Assembly: GCA_902537555.1 (NCBI GenBank)
Contig: CACBBR010000006.1
Location: 1-64,000, forward strand
Direction: 5' to 3'
DNA length: 64,000 nt
From: an uncultured Pelagibacteraceae bacterium
Lineage (GTDB): Bacteria > Pseudomonadota > Alphaproteobacteria > Pelagibacterales > Pelagibacteraceae
The notes below the pieces were generated by a model. The model did no database searches and had not been told where the DNA came from. It worked only from the letters and a program-made list of their open reading frames with translations. Positions 49,954-60,297 of the stretch are shown here, piece after piece. Position 1 is the stretch's first letter. Every line of letters starts with the position of its first letter. The translations under genes were made by a program, and so were the position numbers.

Positions 49954-50895
49954 ATGTCTAATATTCTTATAATCAAACATGGTTCTTTAGGTGATATAGC
50001 CCAAGCAAGCGGTGCAATTCAAGATATTTCTGATTTTCACAAAAATGATAAAGTCTATTTATTAACAACCAAGCCTTACATTGTTCTTTTTAAGCAAAAT
50101 CCATATTTAGAGGACGTAATTTTAGATAAGAGATTATCAAGATTTAATTTGTTTTATTTATTTAATCTTATGCGAAAATTGAAAAAATACAAATTTATAA
50201 AAATTTTTGATTTACAAAATTCATCTAGATCAAGTTTCTATAAAAAAATATTGTTTCCTAATGCTGGCAATCTTATTTGGTCGTCTTCTGAAACTACATT
50301 GCCAAAAGATAAATCTAAAGATGAATTTGATAAAAACCCTGTTTTAGACAGATTTAAACATCAACTAGAAACCTCAGGCATTAAAATTAAAAAAACTATG
50401 TTTCCTGATTTTGATTGGGCTTGTTCCAATATTGAAAATATAAAAAAAAAATTTGATTTAAATAAATACATAATATTATTCCCTTTTTGCTCTCCACACT
50501 TGAAAATTAAAAAATGGCCTTATTACAATGAGCTTATAGATTTAATAAAAAAAAGATTTAACAATGAGTACAAAATAGTTATTGCACCAGGTCCTAATGA
50601 ATTAAATATGAAAAATGACATTAATGCAATTTCAATTTTAAATGAAAATAAATCATTAAGTATCGTGGAACTTGCAACATTAATAAAAGATAGTTCTTTT
50701 GTGGTATCTAACGATACAGGTCCAGCGCATATGGCTGCCCATTTAGACGCCAGAGGTTTGGCTTTGTTTGGTTCCCATACTACCGCATATAAAGTAAGTA
50801 TAGAGAGACAAAATTTCAAAGCAATACAAGTTACAGATCTTAATAAACTTTCACCTGAGAAAGTTTTTGAATATGTAATTAAATCTTTAAATTAA
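49954..50895 (+). CDS. Glycosyltransferase family 9 (heptosyltransferase-like)
   Basis: ILIIKHGSLGDIAQASGAIQDI ... FVVSNDTGPAHMAAHLDARGLALFGSHT. Confidence 0.9.
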   Translation: MSNILIIKHGSLGDIAQASGAIQDISDFHKNDKVYLLTTKPYIVLFKQNPYLEDVILDKRLSRFNLFYLFNLMRKLKKYKFIKIFDLQNSSRSSFYKKILFPNAGNLIWSSSETTLPKDKSKDEFDKNPVLDRFKHQLETSGIKIKKTMFPDFDWACSNIENIKKKFDLNKYIILFPFCSPHLKIKKWPYYNELIDLIKKRFNNEYKIVIAPGPNELNMKNDINAISILNENKSLSIVELATLIKDSSFVVSNDTGPAHMAAHLDARGLALFGSHTTAYKVSIERQNFKAIQVTDLNKLSPEKVFEYVIKSLN

Positions 50896-51638
50896 TGGAA
50901 ATTAATTCCCTTTTTTTTATAAGTGTAGTACCTGCAATAATTTTATATGGGATTGCAAAATCTGGTTTAGGTGGATCGATATCACTTATTTCTGTTCCTC
51001 TGATGACCATTGTAATGCCTTTGCAACAAGCTCTAGCAATCATTTTACCTATTTTAATATTTTCAGATATCATAGCTGTATATAGATTTAGAAGAGAGTT
51101 TGATTTCAGCATTTTAAAAATAATCGTACCATTTGCAGCAGTAGGTATTATAATTGGGTCTTTTACATTTAATAATTTCTCAGAAGACTTGCTTAAACTA
51201 ATAGTTGGGGTAATGGGTTTTTTATTTGCTGGACATTATTTTTTATTCAAAAAAGAAAAGACAGTTCCAGCTAAAAAGAATTTTATTAAAGGAGCGATCT
51301 GCTCCGCAATCGCAGGATTTTCAAGCTTTTGCGTTCATGCTGGTGGAACACCTACCAGTCTTTATCTTCTTCCTCTAAGATTGAAAAAAGAAGTTTACGT
51401 TGGAACAAGAATTATTTTTTTTAGCTGTGTTAATCTAATAAAATTACCCTTGTACATTTATTTATCTATGATGAATTTTGATACTCTGTATCAATCTATT
51501 TCTCTTTTTCCCTTAGCTATAATTGGGATATTTATTGGATATAAATTATTAAAAATTATAGAAGAAAATTTATTTTATAATATCCTTTATGCATTAATTC
51601 TTTTAAGCAGCACTAAACTTATAATAGACTTTATTTAA
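50895..51638 (+). CDS. TauE/SafE family membrane protein
   Basis: YGIAKSGLGGSISLISVPLMTIVMPLQQALAIILPIL. Confidence 0.88.
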   Translation: MEINSLFFISVVPAIILYGIAKSGLGGSISLISVPLMTIVMPLQQALAIILPILIFSDIIAVYRFRREFDFSILKIIVPFAAVGIIIGSFTFNNFSEDLLKLIVGVMGFLFAGHYFLFKKEKTVPAKKNFIKGAICSAIAGFSSFCVHAGGTPTSLYLLPLRLKKEVYVGTRIIFFSCVNLIKLPLYIYLSMMNFDTLYQSISLFPLAIIGIFIGYKLLKIIEENLFYNILYALILLSSTKLIIDFI

Positions 51639-51643
51639 ATACT

Positions 51644-52714
51644 TTAAGAATTATCACTAAATTTTTTAAGCATAATTGGAAGAAAAGCTACAATTATTAA
51701 TATTCTCAAAAAATGGTGATAGCTCACAAAAATTGGATCAATATTATAAGCTACACTTATTACTACCATCTCATGTATGCCTCCTGGAGCAAAACTTAAA
51801 AATGTTGGAATGAAATCAAAGCCAAGAAATTGTAAAAAATATGCAGTTACCATTGCAACAATTACAAGTATAGAACTGACTATAACTCCGTGAAATATAT
51901 AAAAAAATAATTCTTTCAATTTTAAACCATTCAATCTACTTCCAAGCGCTGTTCCTAAAAAAATAAAAGCAATATTTATTATAAAATCAGGAAATCTAGC
52001 ATTAACAATTTCAAAAGTATAAAATAATCCAGATAAAGCCATTGCACCCACAAGAATAGGAGATGGAATTTTAAGTTTCTTTAAAAATAGTGAAAATAAA
52101 TAGCAAATAAAAATTAAAAATATTATTTCAAAATAATATCTAAGATTGTAGATGTTATCATAATTATATCCTTCGATTTCCGAAAAACCTAAATTACTTA
52201 TAAATAAAATTGGCACAAAACTAACGATAAAAATTACTCTTGTTGCTTGTGGTATTAATACTTGCTTATGATTATCTTTTTTACCATATTCTAAAAGTGC
52301 TGCTGCAATTGGGACAAATGCACCTGGCAGAGCTGCTAAAGTAGCAATAAATTTATCAAATTTACAAACTTTAACAAAATATAAACCAGCCAATATTGTA
52401 CTTACAATTGTACATACCAACATTGCTACAGATGAAAATACCCACAAATGTATTTTGTATAATAAAGATACATTTAGTGTCCCGCCAAGAATTATTCCAA
52501 CCATTAAAAAAATAGGATTTAATAATTTTGTGGGAAACTTTATGTCAAATTTTGTAAAAGCCACACAAAGATTCAAACCAAGAGAACCTAATAACCATGG
52601 CAAAGGCAGCCCAATTATAGTTCCAATATAACCACCTATTATACCAATAGCGAGAGCTTTATAGCTGGTGCCCAAATCTTTAAAAAAGTTTTGAAATGAT
52701 AAAGTATTCAACAT
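51644..52714 (-). CDS. AbrB-duplication family membrane protein
   Basis: GGYIGTIIGLPLPWLLGSL; PGAFVPIAAALLEYG; FLSFAPGGIHEMVVIS. Confidence 0.85.
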   Translation of the reverse strand: MLNTLSFQNFFKDLGTSYKALAIGIIGGYIGTIIGLPLPWLLGSLGLNLCVAFTKFDIKFPTKLLNPIFLMVGIILGGTLNVSLLYKIHLWVFSSVAMLVCTIVSTILAGLYFVKVCKFDKFIATLAALPGAFVPIAAALLEYGKKDNHKQVLIPQATRVIFIVSFVPILFISNLGFSEIEGYNYDNIYNLRYYFEIIFLIFICYLFSLFLKKLKIPSPILVGAMALSGLFYTFEIVNARFPDFIINIAFIFLGTALGSRLNGLKLKELFFYIFHGVIVSSILVIVAMVTAYFLQFLGFDFIPTFLSFAPGGIHEMVVISVAYNIDPIFVSYHHFLRILIIVAFLPIMLKKFSDNS

Positions 52715-52791
52715 TTACGTAATCATTATTGACACTAAATATAAATCTATGTTTAATATTAGGTATTATAATTATAATAAGAGAGGAAATA

Positions 52792-53772
52792 ATGAAACTA
52801 ATTAAATCTTTAATTACAGTTTTATTCTCAACTTTACTTTTAATCTCAGCAACAACTTCAAGCTCAGTCGCAATGGATAAATTGCACTTTGTAATTGGTG
52901 GTGGTGCTGGAGGTGGTTGGGATGGAACTGCTAGAGGAACAGGAGAAGCTTTAACAAAAGCTGGAATGTTAAAAAGTGCATCATTTGAAAATATGTCAGG
53001 TGGTGGAGGTGGAAAAGCTTTAGCTTACATGATTAACACAAAACCCGCTAATACAATTCTAGTTCAATCAACACCATTGGTCTTAAGATCAATCACAAGA
53101 CATAAAGGTTATGTAAAAGGTAATGGCACTTTATCTTATAAAGACGTTGTGCCAATTGCTGGAGTTATTGGTGATTATGGAGCTATTGCAGTTGCAAAAA
53201 GTTCACCTTTTAAAAACTTTAAAGATGTAGTTGATGCTTACAACAAAGATCCAAATTCAGTTAAGATGGCTGGTGGTTCTGTCAGAGGAAGCATGGACCA
53301 TTTAATTGGTGCTTTAGCATTTCAAGCTGCAGGAGCAGACCCAAATGCGGTTGCATACATACCATATGATGCTGGAGGAAAAGCATTAGCTGGACTTTTA
53401 TCTGGGGAGACTCAAATTATATCAACAGGCTTAGGTGAATTGATGGGTGCAAGAGATCAAGTAAGAATTATTGGTATTACTGCTCCATCAAGAGTGTCTG
53501 ATGCTCCAGATGCACCAACATTAAAAGAACAAGGATATGATGTACAATTCGTAAACTGGAGAGGTTTTTTTGGTCCTCCAGGAATGAGCAATTCTGATAA
53601 ATCAAAAATTGCTAAAATGTTAGGTGATGTACAAAAAACTCCTGAATGGGAAACTGTAAGAGCAAGAAATGCATGGGTAAATATTTATAACCCAGAAGGA
53701 AAGTTTGTTTCTTTCTTAGAAAAACAAACTGAAGAAATGACAGCTCTTATGAAAAAACTAGGAGTAATTTAA
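52792..53772 (+). CDS. tctC: Tripartite tricarboxylate transporter solute-binding protein (TctC family)
   Basis: Signal peptide; LHFVIGGGAGGGWDGTARGTGEALTKAG; start at 52792 (GAGAGGAAATA-ATG) preferred over 52729. Confidence 0.92.
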   Translation: MKLIKSLITVLFSTLLLISATTSSSVAMDKLHFVIGGGAGGGWDGTARGTGEALTKAGMLKSASFENMSGGGGGKALAYMINTKPANTILVQSTPLVLRSITRHKGYVKGNGTLSYKDVVPIAGVIGDYGAIAVAKSSPFKNFKDVVDAYNKDPNSVKMAGGSVRGSMDHLIGALAFQAAGADPNAVAYIPYDAGGKALAGLLSGETQIISTGLGELMGARDQVRIIGITAPSRVSDAPDAPTLKEQGYDVQFVNWRGFFGPPGMSNSDKSKIAKMLGDVQKTPEWETVRARNAWVNIYNPEGKFVSFLEKQTEEMTALMKKLGVI

Positions 53773-53792
53773 TCTTTAAGATTATTTAAAAT

Positions 53793-53841
53793 AGAGCAGT
53801 GAATATAAATACTACAAAAATTATATCACTGCTCTTTTTTA
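53793..53841 (+). terminator. Terminator-like hairpin overlapping tctB start
   Basis: AGAGCAGTGA ... TCACTGCTCT + TTTTT; 10-bp stem followed by T-run; GTG start of tctB (53799) is within the left arm. Confidence 0.8.
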
Positions 53842-54269
53842 TTTTTTCAGCATTTTATTTATATACTGCTTACCAAATTCAAGTTTTTGCATTTGATGAA
53901 AATGCACCATTTAATGCTAGAACATTTCCAATTTATTTAGGTTATGCAGGATTATTCTTTTCAGGATTAAAAATTATTTTACCTGAACCGAACACTATAA
54001 AGGTAGATCATAAAAATTTAGAGTATAAAAAAACAGCAATTCTTATTGTTATAGCAATTATATATGGTGCTACAATTTTGAAAGTTGGATATTTTTTAAC
54101 TACTTCTTTATTTTTATTTTCATCTTATTATTTTTTAGGTGAGAGAAGGTGGGTATTAATGTTTTTATTATCCTTTCCTTTCGTTGCAGCATTTATGTAT
54201 CTTCTTCATGGTGTTCTTGATATTTATTTAAGAGATCCATTTTTGAAATCAATTGGAGTTATGGGATGA
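53799..54269 (+). CDS. tctB: Tripartite tricarboxylate transporter TctB family protein
   Basis: Four-TM protein between tctC and tctA; GTG start. Confidence 0.85.
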   Translation: MNINTTKIISLLFFIFSAFYLYTAYQIQVFAFDENAPFNARTFPIYLGYAGLFFSGLKIILPEPNTIKVDHKNLEYKKTAILIVIAIIYGATILKVGYFLTTSLFLFSSYYFLGERRWVLMFLLSFPFVAAFMYLLHGVLDIYLRDPFLKSIGVMG

Positions 54270-55762
54270 TCGAAGGAATTTTAATTGGATTAACCACAGC
54301 TCTTACACTTCAAAATATTTTAATGGTAATGGTAGGATGTTTTTTTGGAACTATTATTGGGATGTTACCAGGTCTTGGTCCAATGACTGCGATTGCCTTA
54401 ATGATCCCAATTACTTATGGATTTGACCCTGCTACTGGGTTAATTCTAATGGCAGGTGTTTATTATGGCGCTGTTTTTGGAGGATCGACTTCCTCAATAT
54501 TGCTTAACGCTCCGGGTGTACCAGGTACAGTTGCTACCTCTTTTGATGGTTATCCAATGGCACAACAAGGAAAGGCAGGAAAGGCTCTAGCTATTGCTGC
54601 TTGGAGTTCTTTTGCAGGTGGAACATTGTCTGCAATTTACCTTTTGTTTATGGCACCTAGTTTATCTAAAGTAAGTTTGTCATTTAGATCACCGGATTAT
54701 TTCGCCTTAATGATTTTAGGTTTAACCGCTATTGCTGCTTTTTCTTCTAAAGGTCAATTTTTAAAAGCAATGATGATGGTAGTATTAGGTTTAATGTTAG
54801 CTTCAGTTGGTCAAGATAGCTTATCGGATATTACAAGATTTACATTTGACAATATGAACTTAACAGATGGCATTAGCTTTGTATTAGTTGTAATGGCAAC
54901 TTTTGCAATGAGTGAAGCGCTTACAATCATATTAAAAAGAAATGATCCTACAAGTGCTGCAAAACAAGTTTCATTAACAGAACTTGGTTCGATTAAAATA
55001 AATAAAGAAGAAAGATCAAAAATGTATAAAACTATCCCTAGATCATCAATAATTGGATTTTTAATTGGCGTATTACCAGGTGCTGGAGCAACAATTGCAT
55101 CTTTCTTAGCTTATGGAATGGAAAGAAATGTAGTTAACGACGAAGAAAAAGAAAAATTTGGCAAAGGAAGTGTAAATGGTTTGTCAGCTCCTGAAACTGC
55201 AAATAATGCAGCTTGTTCTGGTTCATTTGTGCCCATGTTGACACTAGGTATACCAGGAAGCGGAACTACAGCGGTTATGTTAGGTGCACTATTAGGTTTT
55301 GGAGTTCAGCCTGGACCAAGATTATATATGACAAATCCAGAAATTTTTTGGTCAATAATAATGTCAATGTACATAGGTATGGTTATATTATTGATTTTAA
55401 ACCTTCCTTTAATTCCATATATTGCAAGAATTCTTGCTGTCCCTAAAAATTATTTAATACCTTTAATTTTATTTTTCTCAGTTACAGGGATTTATGTAAT
55501 GTCTTTCAATAACTTCGATATTTATTTAATGATTGGAATTGCAGTTGTTGCAACATTTTTAAGACTATATGATTTTCCTATGCCACCTCTAATACTTGCG
55601 TTTGTATTAGGAGGTCTTATGGAGGAAAATTTAAGACGATCTTTGCTATTAAGTAACGGATCATGGGAGTTTCTATGGGACAGAACACTTACGTTGTGTA
55701 TTCTTTTAACGACTATTTTAATAGTTGTCTGGCATTTTTATAAATCTATAATAAGAAAATGA
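54266..55762 (+). CDS. tctA: Tripartite tricarboxylate transporter permease TctA
   Basis: GTIIGMLPGLGPMTAIALMIPITYG; YGAVFGGSTSSILLNAPGVPGT. Confidence 0.95.
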   Translation: MIEGILIGLTTALTLQNILMVMVGCFFGTIIGMLPGLGPMTAIALMIPITYGFDPATGLILMAGVYYGAVFGGSTSSILLNAPGVPGTVATSFDGYPMAQQGKAGKALAIAAWSSFAGGTLSAIYLLFMAPSLSKVSLSFRSPDYFALMILGLTAIAAFSSKGQFLKAMMMVVLGLMLASVGQDSLSDITRFTFDNMNLTDGISFVLVVMATFAMSEALTIILKRNDPTSAAKQVSLTELGSIKINKEERSKMYKTIPRSSIIGFLIGVLPGAGATIASFLAYGMERNVVNDEEKEKFGKGSVNGLSAPETANNAACSGSFVPMLTLGIPGSGTTAVMLGALLGFGVQPGPRLYMTNPEIFWSIIMSMYIGMVILLILNLPLIPYIARILAVPKNYLIPLILFFSVTGIYVMSFNNFDIYLMIGIAVVATFLRLYDFPMPPLILAFVLGGLMEENLRRSLLLSNGSWEFLWDRTLTLCILLTTILIVVWHFYKSIIRK

Positions 55763-57108
55763 TAAACAGAAGAAAATTTCTAAAAACATCTTTATCTTCA
55801 TTAGCATTATTAAGCCTACCTAAAATATCCCTCGCTCAAAATAATTACGATGTTGTAGTAATTGGTGCAGGAGCATCCGGATTAGCTGCAACTTCAAATT
55901 TAATGGCATCGGGCAAATCTGTACTATGTATTGAAGCAATGAGTAGAAAAGGTGGAAGATGCTACACTGATAATTCTATTTTTGGCGTTCCATATGATAT
56001 GGGTGCTCACTGGTTACATCAATACAGTAAAAACCAAATAGCAGAATTTGGCAAAAAACATAAAGATAAATTTAATATCTACAAAGATAAAGAGCCTTTG
56101 ATGATTTATGATGGAGAAAAGAAAATTAAGGGCTTTAAGCTTGGTTCACTGTATTCAAAGGTTGAAAAGAAAAAATGGAAAAAAAATGATATTCCATCAA
56201 AAGATGAGCCTTTTATGAGCAAAATTCCAGAAAAATGGAAAAAGAATAAATGGTTTCAATCTGTCCATCAATTGCTTGGTCCGTGTCAGCCAGCTGTGGA
56301 CTTTGATGATTATACTTTAAACGATAGTCATACAAATGGGACACATCAAGGTGAGGGAGATGGATATGTAAAAGAGGGATATGGAACTTTACTTGCCTAT
56401 TACAGAAGAGATGTACCGGTTAAATTAAAGACTGTGGCAAACGAAATTAAATGGGGCGGTAAAGGTGTGCAAATAGAGACAAATCAAGGAACAATAAATG
56501 CAAAAACATGCGTGGTGACAGTTTCAGTAGCAGTATTAAATGCCGGAAAAATAAAATTTAGTCCTGCACTACCCCTAGAGAAATACGAAGCATTTGATGG
56601 AATAAGATTAGGAACTTACAATCACATTACATTCCAGTTAAAAGATGATTTTTATAAAGAATACAAAGTGAAAAATGATACATATTTTGTAAACAGAATT
56701 GAAAATACAATAAATGGATCTCCTGCTGGTTCTTGTGCAACGCTTAAAATTTCAGGAACTAATATTTCATATTTTGATGTTGGAGGAAAATTTGCTCAGC
56801 ATTTAGAGGCTGAGGGTAAAGATGCTTCTATTGATTTTGTATTAAATAGGCTTCGTTCAGCATTTGGGTCTAAAATTGATAAATATTTCATAAAAGCACA
56901 TGTAACAGCATGGGGAAAAAACCCATTTACACTTGGATCATACTCAAGCGCCAAACCTGGAAAATCTCATTTAAGAAAAAAATTAAAAATACCAGTTGCA
57001 AGCAAATTATTCTTTGCTGGTGAAGCAACCACAGGGGTTTTTGCAACATGTCATGGAGCAGACCTAAGTGGTGAAAGAGCTGCGAAACAAGTTTTAAATT
57101 CTATTTAG
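55759..57108 (+). CDS. FAD-dependent amine oxidase family protein with Tat-type leader
   Basis: NRRKFLKTSLSSLALLSLP leader; DVVVIGAGASGLAATSNLMASGKSVLCIEAMSRKGGRCYT; FFAGEATTGVFATCHGADLSGERAA. Confidence 0.9.
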   Translation: MINRRKFLKTSLSSLALLSLPKISLAQNNYDVVVIGAGASGLAATSNLMASGKSVLCIEAMSRKGGRCYTDNSIFGVPYDMGAHWLHQYSKNQIAEFGKKHKDKFNIYKDKEPLMIYDGEKKIKGFKLGSLYSKVEKKKWKKNDIPSKDEPFMSKIPEKWKKNKWFQSVHQLLGPCQPAVDFDDYTLNDSHTNGTHQGEGDGYVKEGYGTLLAYYRRDVPVKLKTVANEIKWGGKGVQIETNQGTINAKTCVVTVSVAVLNAGKIKFSPALPLEKYEAFDGIRLGTYNHITFQLKDDFYKEYKVKNDTYFVNRIENTINGSPAGSCATLKISGTNISYFDVGGKFAQHLEAEGKDASIDFVLNRLRSAFGSKIDKYFIKAHVTAWGKNPFTLGSYSSAKPGKSHLRKKLKIPVASKLFFAGEATTGVFATCHGADLSGERAAKQVLNSI

Positions 57109-57524
57109 GTAATATAAATTTTATCTGATAAACCGTAACAAAGTATAGCCATCATAATTAAAAAGACTGTAGGTGCTATAATACCTTCATTTGTAACTTT
57201 TTCATTAAGGCCAGTTTTATCAATTTTAAGCGAGTAGAAATTTGTTCCTAAAACACATGCATGTATAATAAATATTAAATTAAAAAACGCCCAAGTACCT
57301 TCAACTCCATTTGATCTTACAAACATTATATAAATAGCCATTATTACCCAACCAAGCATTAATGCTCCAACAAATCTAACCATAACAGCAGCACTATGAT
57401 CTATACCAAACTTATCCATAAATTTTTTAGTTCCAACAATTGTTTGAAAACAATATGCGGCTATCCCTATAAAATGTGCAAGAAATATAATTAAGTAGAA
57501 AATGTTATTAAATTTAGCGATCAT
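57105..57524 (-). CDS. Four-TM membrane protein, unknown function
   Basis: Hydrophobic 139 aa ORF. Confidence 0.65.
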   Translation of the reverse strand: MIAKFNNIFYLIIFLAHFIGIAAYCFQTIVGTKKFMDKFGIDHSAAVMVRFVGALMLGWVIMAIYIMFVRSNGVEGTWAFFNLIFIIHACVLGTNFYSLKIDKTGLNEKVTNEGIIAPTVFLIMMAILCYGLSDKIYIT

Positions 57525-57533
57525 GTAATTATT

Positions 57534-58616
57534 TTATAAGATTCTCTTATATTTTTCAATTGCCTTATCCCAAAGAAAGTTTGTAGAATTATTTTTAGCT
57601 TCTTTGCCATATTCTAAATATTTATTCTCTTTAAAAAGAGTTTCTATACTTGAGTAAATATCCTCTAATTTATTACCATCACATATCAAACCAGTTTTTT
57701 CGTGTATAATTGCATCTGACGCTCCTCCATCTTTCCCACCAATTGATGGAACGCCATATTGTGCAGCCTCTACATATGCAATTCCAAAGCCTTCAACTGA
57801 TTTTTTATAAATTATGGATGGCATTACAAAAATGTGTGATTTTGCAATAAGAGCATTTTTTAAATCAGGTGGTATGTCTTTTAAAAAAGTTACTTGATCT
57901 TCTAATTTTAGCTCAACAACTAATTTTTTTAATTTTTCTTCCTCATCTCCATACCCGATGCATGTATAAATTATATCTGGATAAATTTCTTTTAGGTTTC
58001 TAATAGCCATAATAACTTTTTCATGATTTTTTCTTTTATCAAGTCTTGAAACTGTAATTAATCTATTTTTTTTACCTTTCAATATTGTCTCCGCTTCATC
58101 TAAATATTTCTTTGGCACTTCAACTACTGGTTCAACTCCAGGATTAATAACAACTATTTTTTCTTCATCCACTCCAAGGTCTATAGCTAAGTTTTTTGTA
58201 TAATTTGAATTTGCAACAACATGATCTATATTATTTAAAACTGATAAAACTTTCTTATTTAATCCAGAGCCTTTAGGGTGATTTATTTCTTTAGAATGAA
58301 TTAGACAGATTTTCTTTTTATTTGTTTTAATTAGTTCTAAACTTTTCCAATGATCAGCAATTAAACATTCCACATTTTTATTATTTTTAAGATAATCATT
58401 AATTAAATAAGATTTTCGATATTTTCTTATTAGTTTCATTCCACTAACTCTTTCAATAGAAAATGAAACTGAATTATCAAACTTTTCATGATTTTCGTGA
58501 TAATCTGCAAATACTTTTATTAAATTAAGTTTTGCAAGAGATCTTGCCAATCCCCACATGAGATTTTGCATACCCCCTAACTCTGGTGGAAAAGTTCTAG
58601 TAATTAATAAATACAT
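57534..58616 (-). CDS. Glycosyltransferase family 4
   Basis: TRTFPPELGGMQNLMWGLARSL ... GVEPVVEVPK ... VEGFGIAYVEAAQYGVPSIGGKDGGASDAI. Confidence 0.93.
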   Translation of the reverse strand: MYLLITRTFPPELGGMQNLMWGLARSLAKLNLIKVFADYHENHEKFDNSVSFSIERVSGMKLIRKYRKSYLINDYLKNNKNVECLIADHWKSLELIKTNKKKICLIHSKEINHPKGSGLNKKVLSVLNNIDHVVANSNYTKNLAIDLGVDEEKIVVINPGVEPVVEVPKKYLDEAETILKGKKNRLITVSRLDKRKNHEKVIMAIRNLKEIYPDIIYTCIGYGDEEEKLKKLVVELKLEDQVTFLKDIPPDLKNALIAKSHIFVMPSIIYKKSVEGFGIAYVEAAQYGVPSIGGKDGGASDAIIHEKTGLICDGNKLEDIYSSIETLFKENKYLEYGKEAKNNSTNFLWDKAIEKYKRIL

Positions 58617-58622
58617 TATTTA

Positions 58623-59174
58623 TTAAAACCACTTGATACTGCAGCCCATGCTTGGAAACTGTTCATTTGGACCTTTGTTGGTTTTTGCAATCATTTTCAT
58701 AGCTTTTTTAAGTTCACTGTCTCCATTTTTAGTAGGTTTTAGGTTTTGTAATTCTCTTATTCTTCCTCTGTATTGAAGCTCAAGATCTTTATTGTATCCA
58801 AAAAAATCAGGAGTACAGACTGCACCATAAGTTTTTGCTACTTCTTGTGTTTCATCTATTACATATGGAAAATTAAAATTATGATTTTTCGAAAATTTAA
58901 CCATATTGTCAAATGAGTCTTCCTCGTATCTTTTTGGATCATTTGACATTATTGCTATAGATTTAATTCCATCATTTTCTAAATCTTTACAGTCTTCGAC
59001 AACATTTTTTATCACTGCCAAAACATAAGGACAGTGATTACAGATAAACATTATTAATGTTCCATTTTCACCTTTTGCATCATTCAATGAAATTATTTTA
59101 TTGTCTATTGATTTAAGTTCAAAGTAATCAGCTTTTTTACCGAAGTCACAAATTGGTGTTTTTGTTAATGCCAT
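58623..59174 (-). CDS. Thioredoxin-like redoxin family protein
   Basis: GTLIMFICNHCPYVLAVIKNVVEDC ... VAKTYGAVCTPDFFGYNKDLELQYRGRI. Confidence 0.88.
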   Translation of the reverse strand: MALTKTPICDFGKKADYFELKSIDNKIISLNDAKGENGTLIMFICNHCPYVLAVIKNVVEDCKDLENDGIKSIAIMSNDPKRYEEDSFDNMVKFSKNHNFNFPYVIDETQEVAKTYGAVCTPDFFGYNKDLELQYRGRIRELQNLKPTKNGDSELKKAMKMIAKTNKGPNEQFPSMGCSIKWF

Positions 59175-59194
59175 GATAAAAGACTATATAATTT

Positions 59195-59707
59195 ATGTTT
59201 TACGATTTAAAAGATAAAAAACCAAAAAACCTTGGCGAAAATTGGGTAGCACCTAACGCTGTTATAATTGGAGATGTAACATTAGAAAAAAACTCCAGTG
59301 TCTGGTTTAATGCAACTCTTAGAGGTGATATCGAAAATATACACATTGGAGAAGGTTCAAATGTACAAGATGGAAGTGTTTTACATACAGACCCAGGTTA
59401 CCCTTTAAAAATTGGAAAAAATGTAACCATTGGTCATATGGTTATGCTTCATGGTTGCACAATTGACGATAATTCTTTAATTGGAATCGGAGCTGTAGTT
59501 CTTAATAGAGCAAAAATTGGAAAGAATTGTATAATTGGTGCTAAATCATTAGTAACAGAGAGAAAAGAAATTCCTGATAATTCTTTAGTAATGGGATCAC
59601 CTGGTAAAGTAATAAGGCAGTGTACTGATGATGAAATTGAAGCTATTAAACAAAATGCAATTAGATATCAAGAAAACTGGAAAAAATATTCAAAGTCTAT
59701 ATTTTAA
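59195..59707 (+). CDS. Gamma-carbonic anhydrase family protein (hexapeptide repeat)
   Basis: Left-handed beta-helix repeats; NVQDGSVLHTD ... IGHMVMLHGCTIDDNSLIGIGAVVL. Confidence 0.93.
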   Translation: MFYDLKDKKPKNLGENWVAPNAVIIGDVTLEKNSSVWFNATLRGDIENIHIGEGSNVQDGSVLHTDPGYPLKIGKNVTIGHMVMLHGCTIDDNSLIGIGAVVLNRAKIGKNCIIGAKSLVTERKEIPDNSLVMGSPGKVIRQCTDDEIEAIKQNAIRYQENWKKYSKSIF

Positions 59708-60297
59708 TGAGAAAACTTTTTTATAGTTTACTAATATTAGTTTTGTTAACTCAATTCTCCCAAGCTTTTGAAAGATTTATACCTTTAGAGCTTTTCACAG
59801 GTGGAAAAATTAGAAATGATACAGAAATTAAATTTACAAAAGCTAATTTAATATTTGGCGAAAAGAAAAAAAAGGAAATTAGAGGTCCTGAAGATTGGCA
59901 TCATCCAGAAACTGGCAAAAAAATAAAAGTTTATAAAAGAACAAGAAAAGGGCAAAGTGGTCTCAAAACCCAGCTATTCACAATAACAAATGATGGACAA
60001 TGCATAGGAAGAATTTGGGATAGTAGACGTGGTGGTAGAATAATTGAAAATGGATGTAAATTTCCCTTGGGAATTTGGAAAGAGGGAGAAACCAGGTCTT
60101 TTGAAGGGTCTTCTGGAGGGAAACCTAGAAAAATTGAATTAACAATTTTAAAATTAGGAAAAAAACAAAATAGCAATATTAAATTTAATTGGAAATTATA
60201 TAATATGAAAAATGGAAAATTAATGGATGATAACGATTATACTTTCGCACCGGGAAAAGCGATGATTGAATTAAATGATAAAAACATATCCAAATGA
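59707..60297 (+). CDS. Uncharacterised secreted protein
   Basis: Signal peptide MRKLFYSLLILVLLTQFSQAF; basic, 196 aa; coupled to next gene. Confidence 0.7.
   Translation: MRKLFYSLLILVLLTQFSQAFERFIPLELFTGGKIRNDTEIKFTKANLIFGEKKKKEIRGPEDWHHPETGKKIKVYKRTRKGQSGLKTQLFTITNDGQCIGRIWDSRRGGRIIENGCKFPLGIWKEGETRSFEGSSGGKPRKIELTILKLGKKQNSNIKFNWKLYNMKNGKLMDDNDYTFAPGKAMIELNDKNISK

Noticed and set aside
55213-55446. 77-aa plus-strand ORF inside tctA
   Set aside because: Out-of-frame within clear TctA coding sequence
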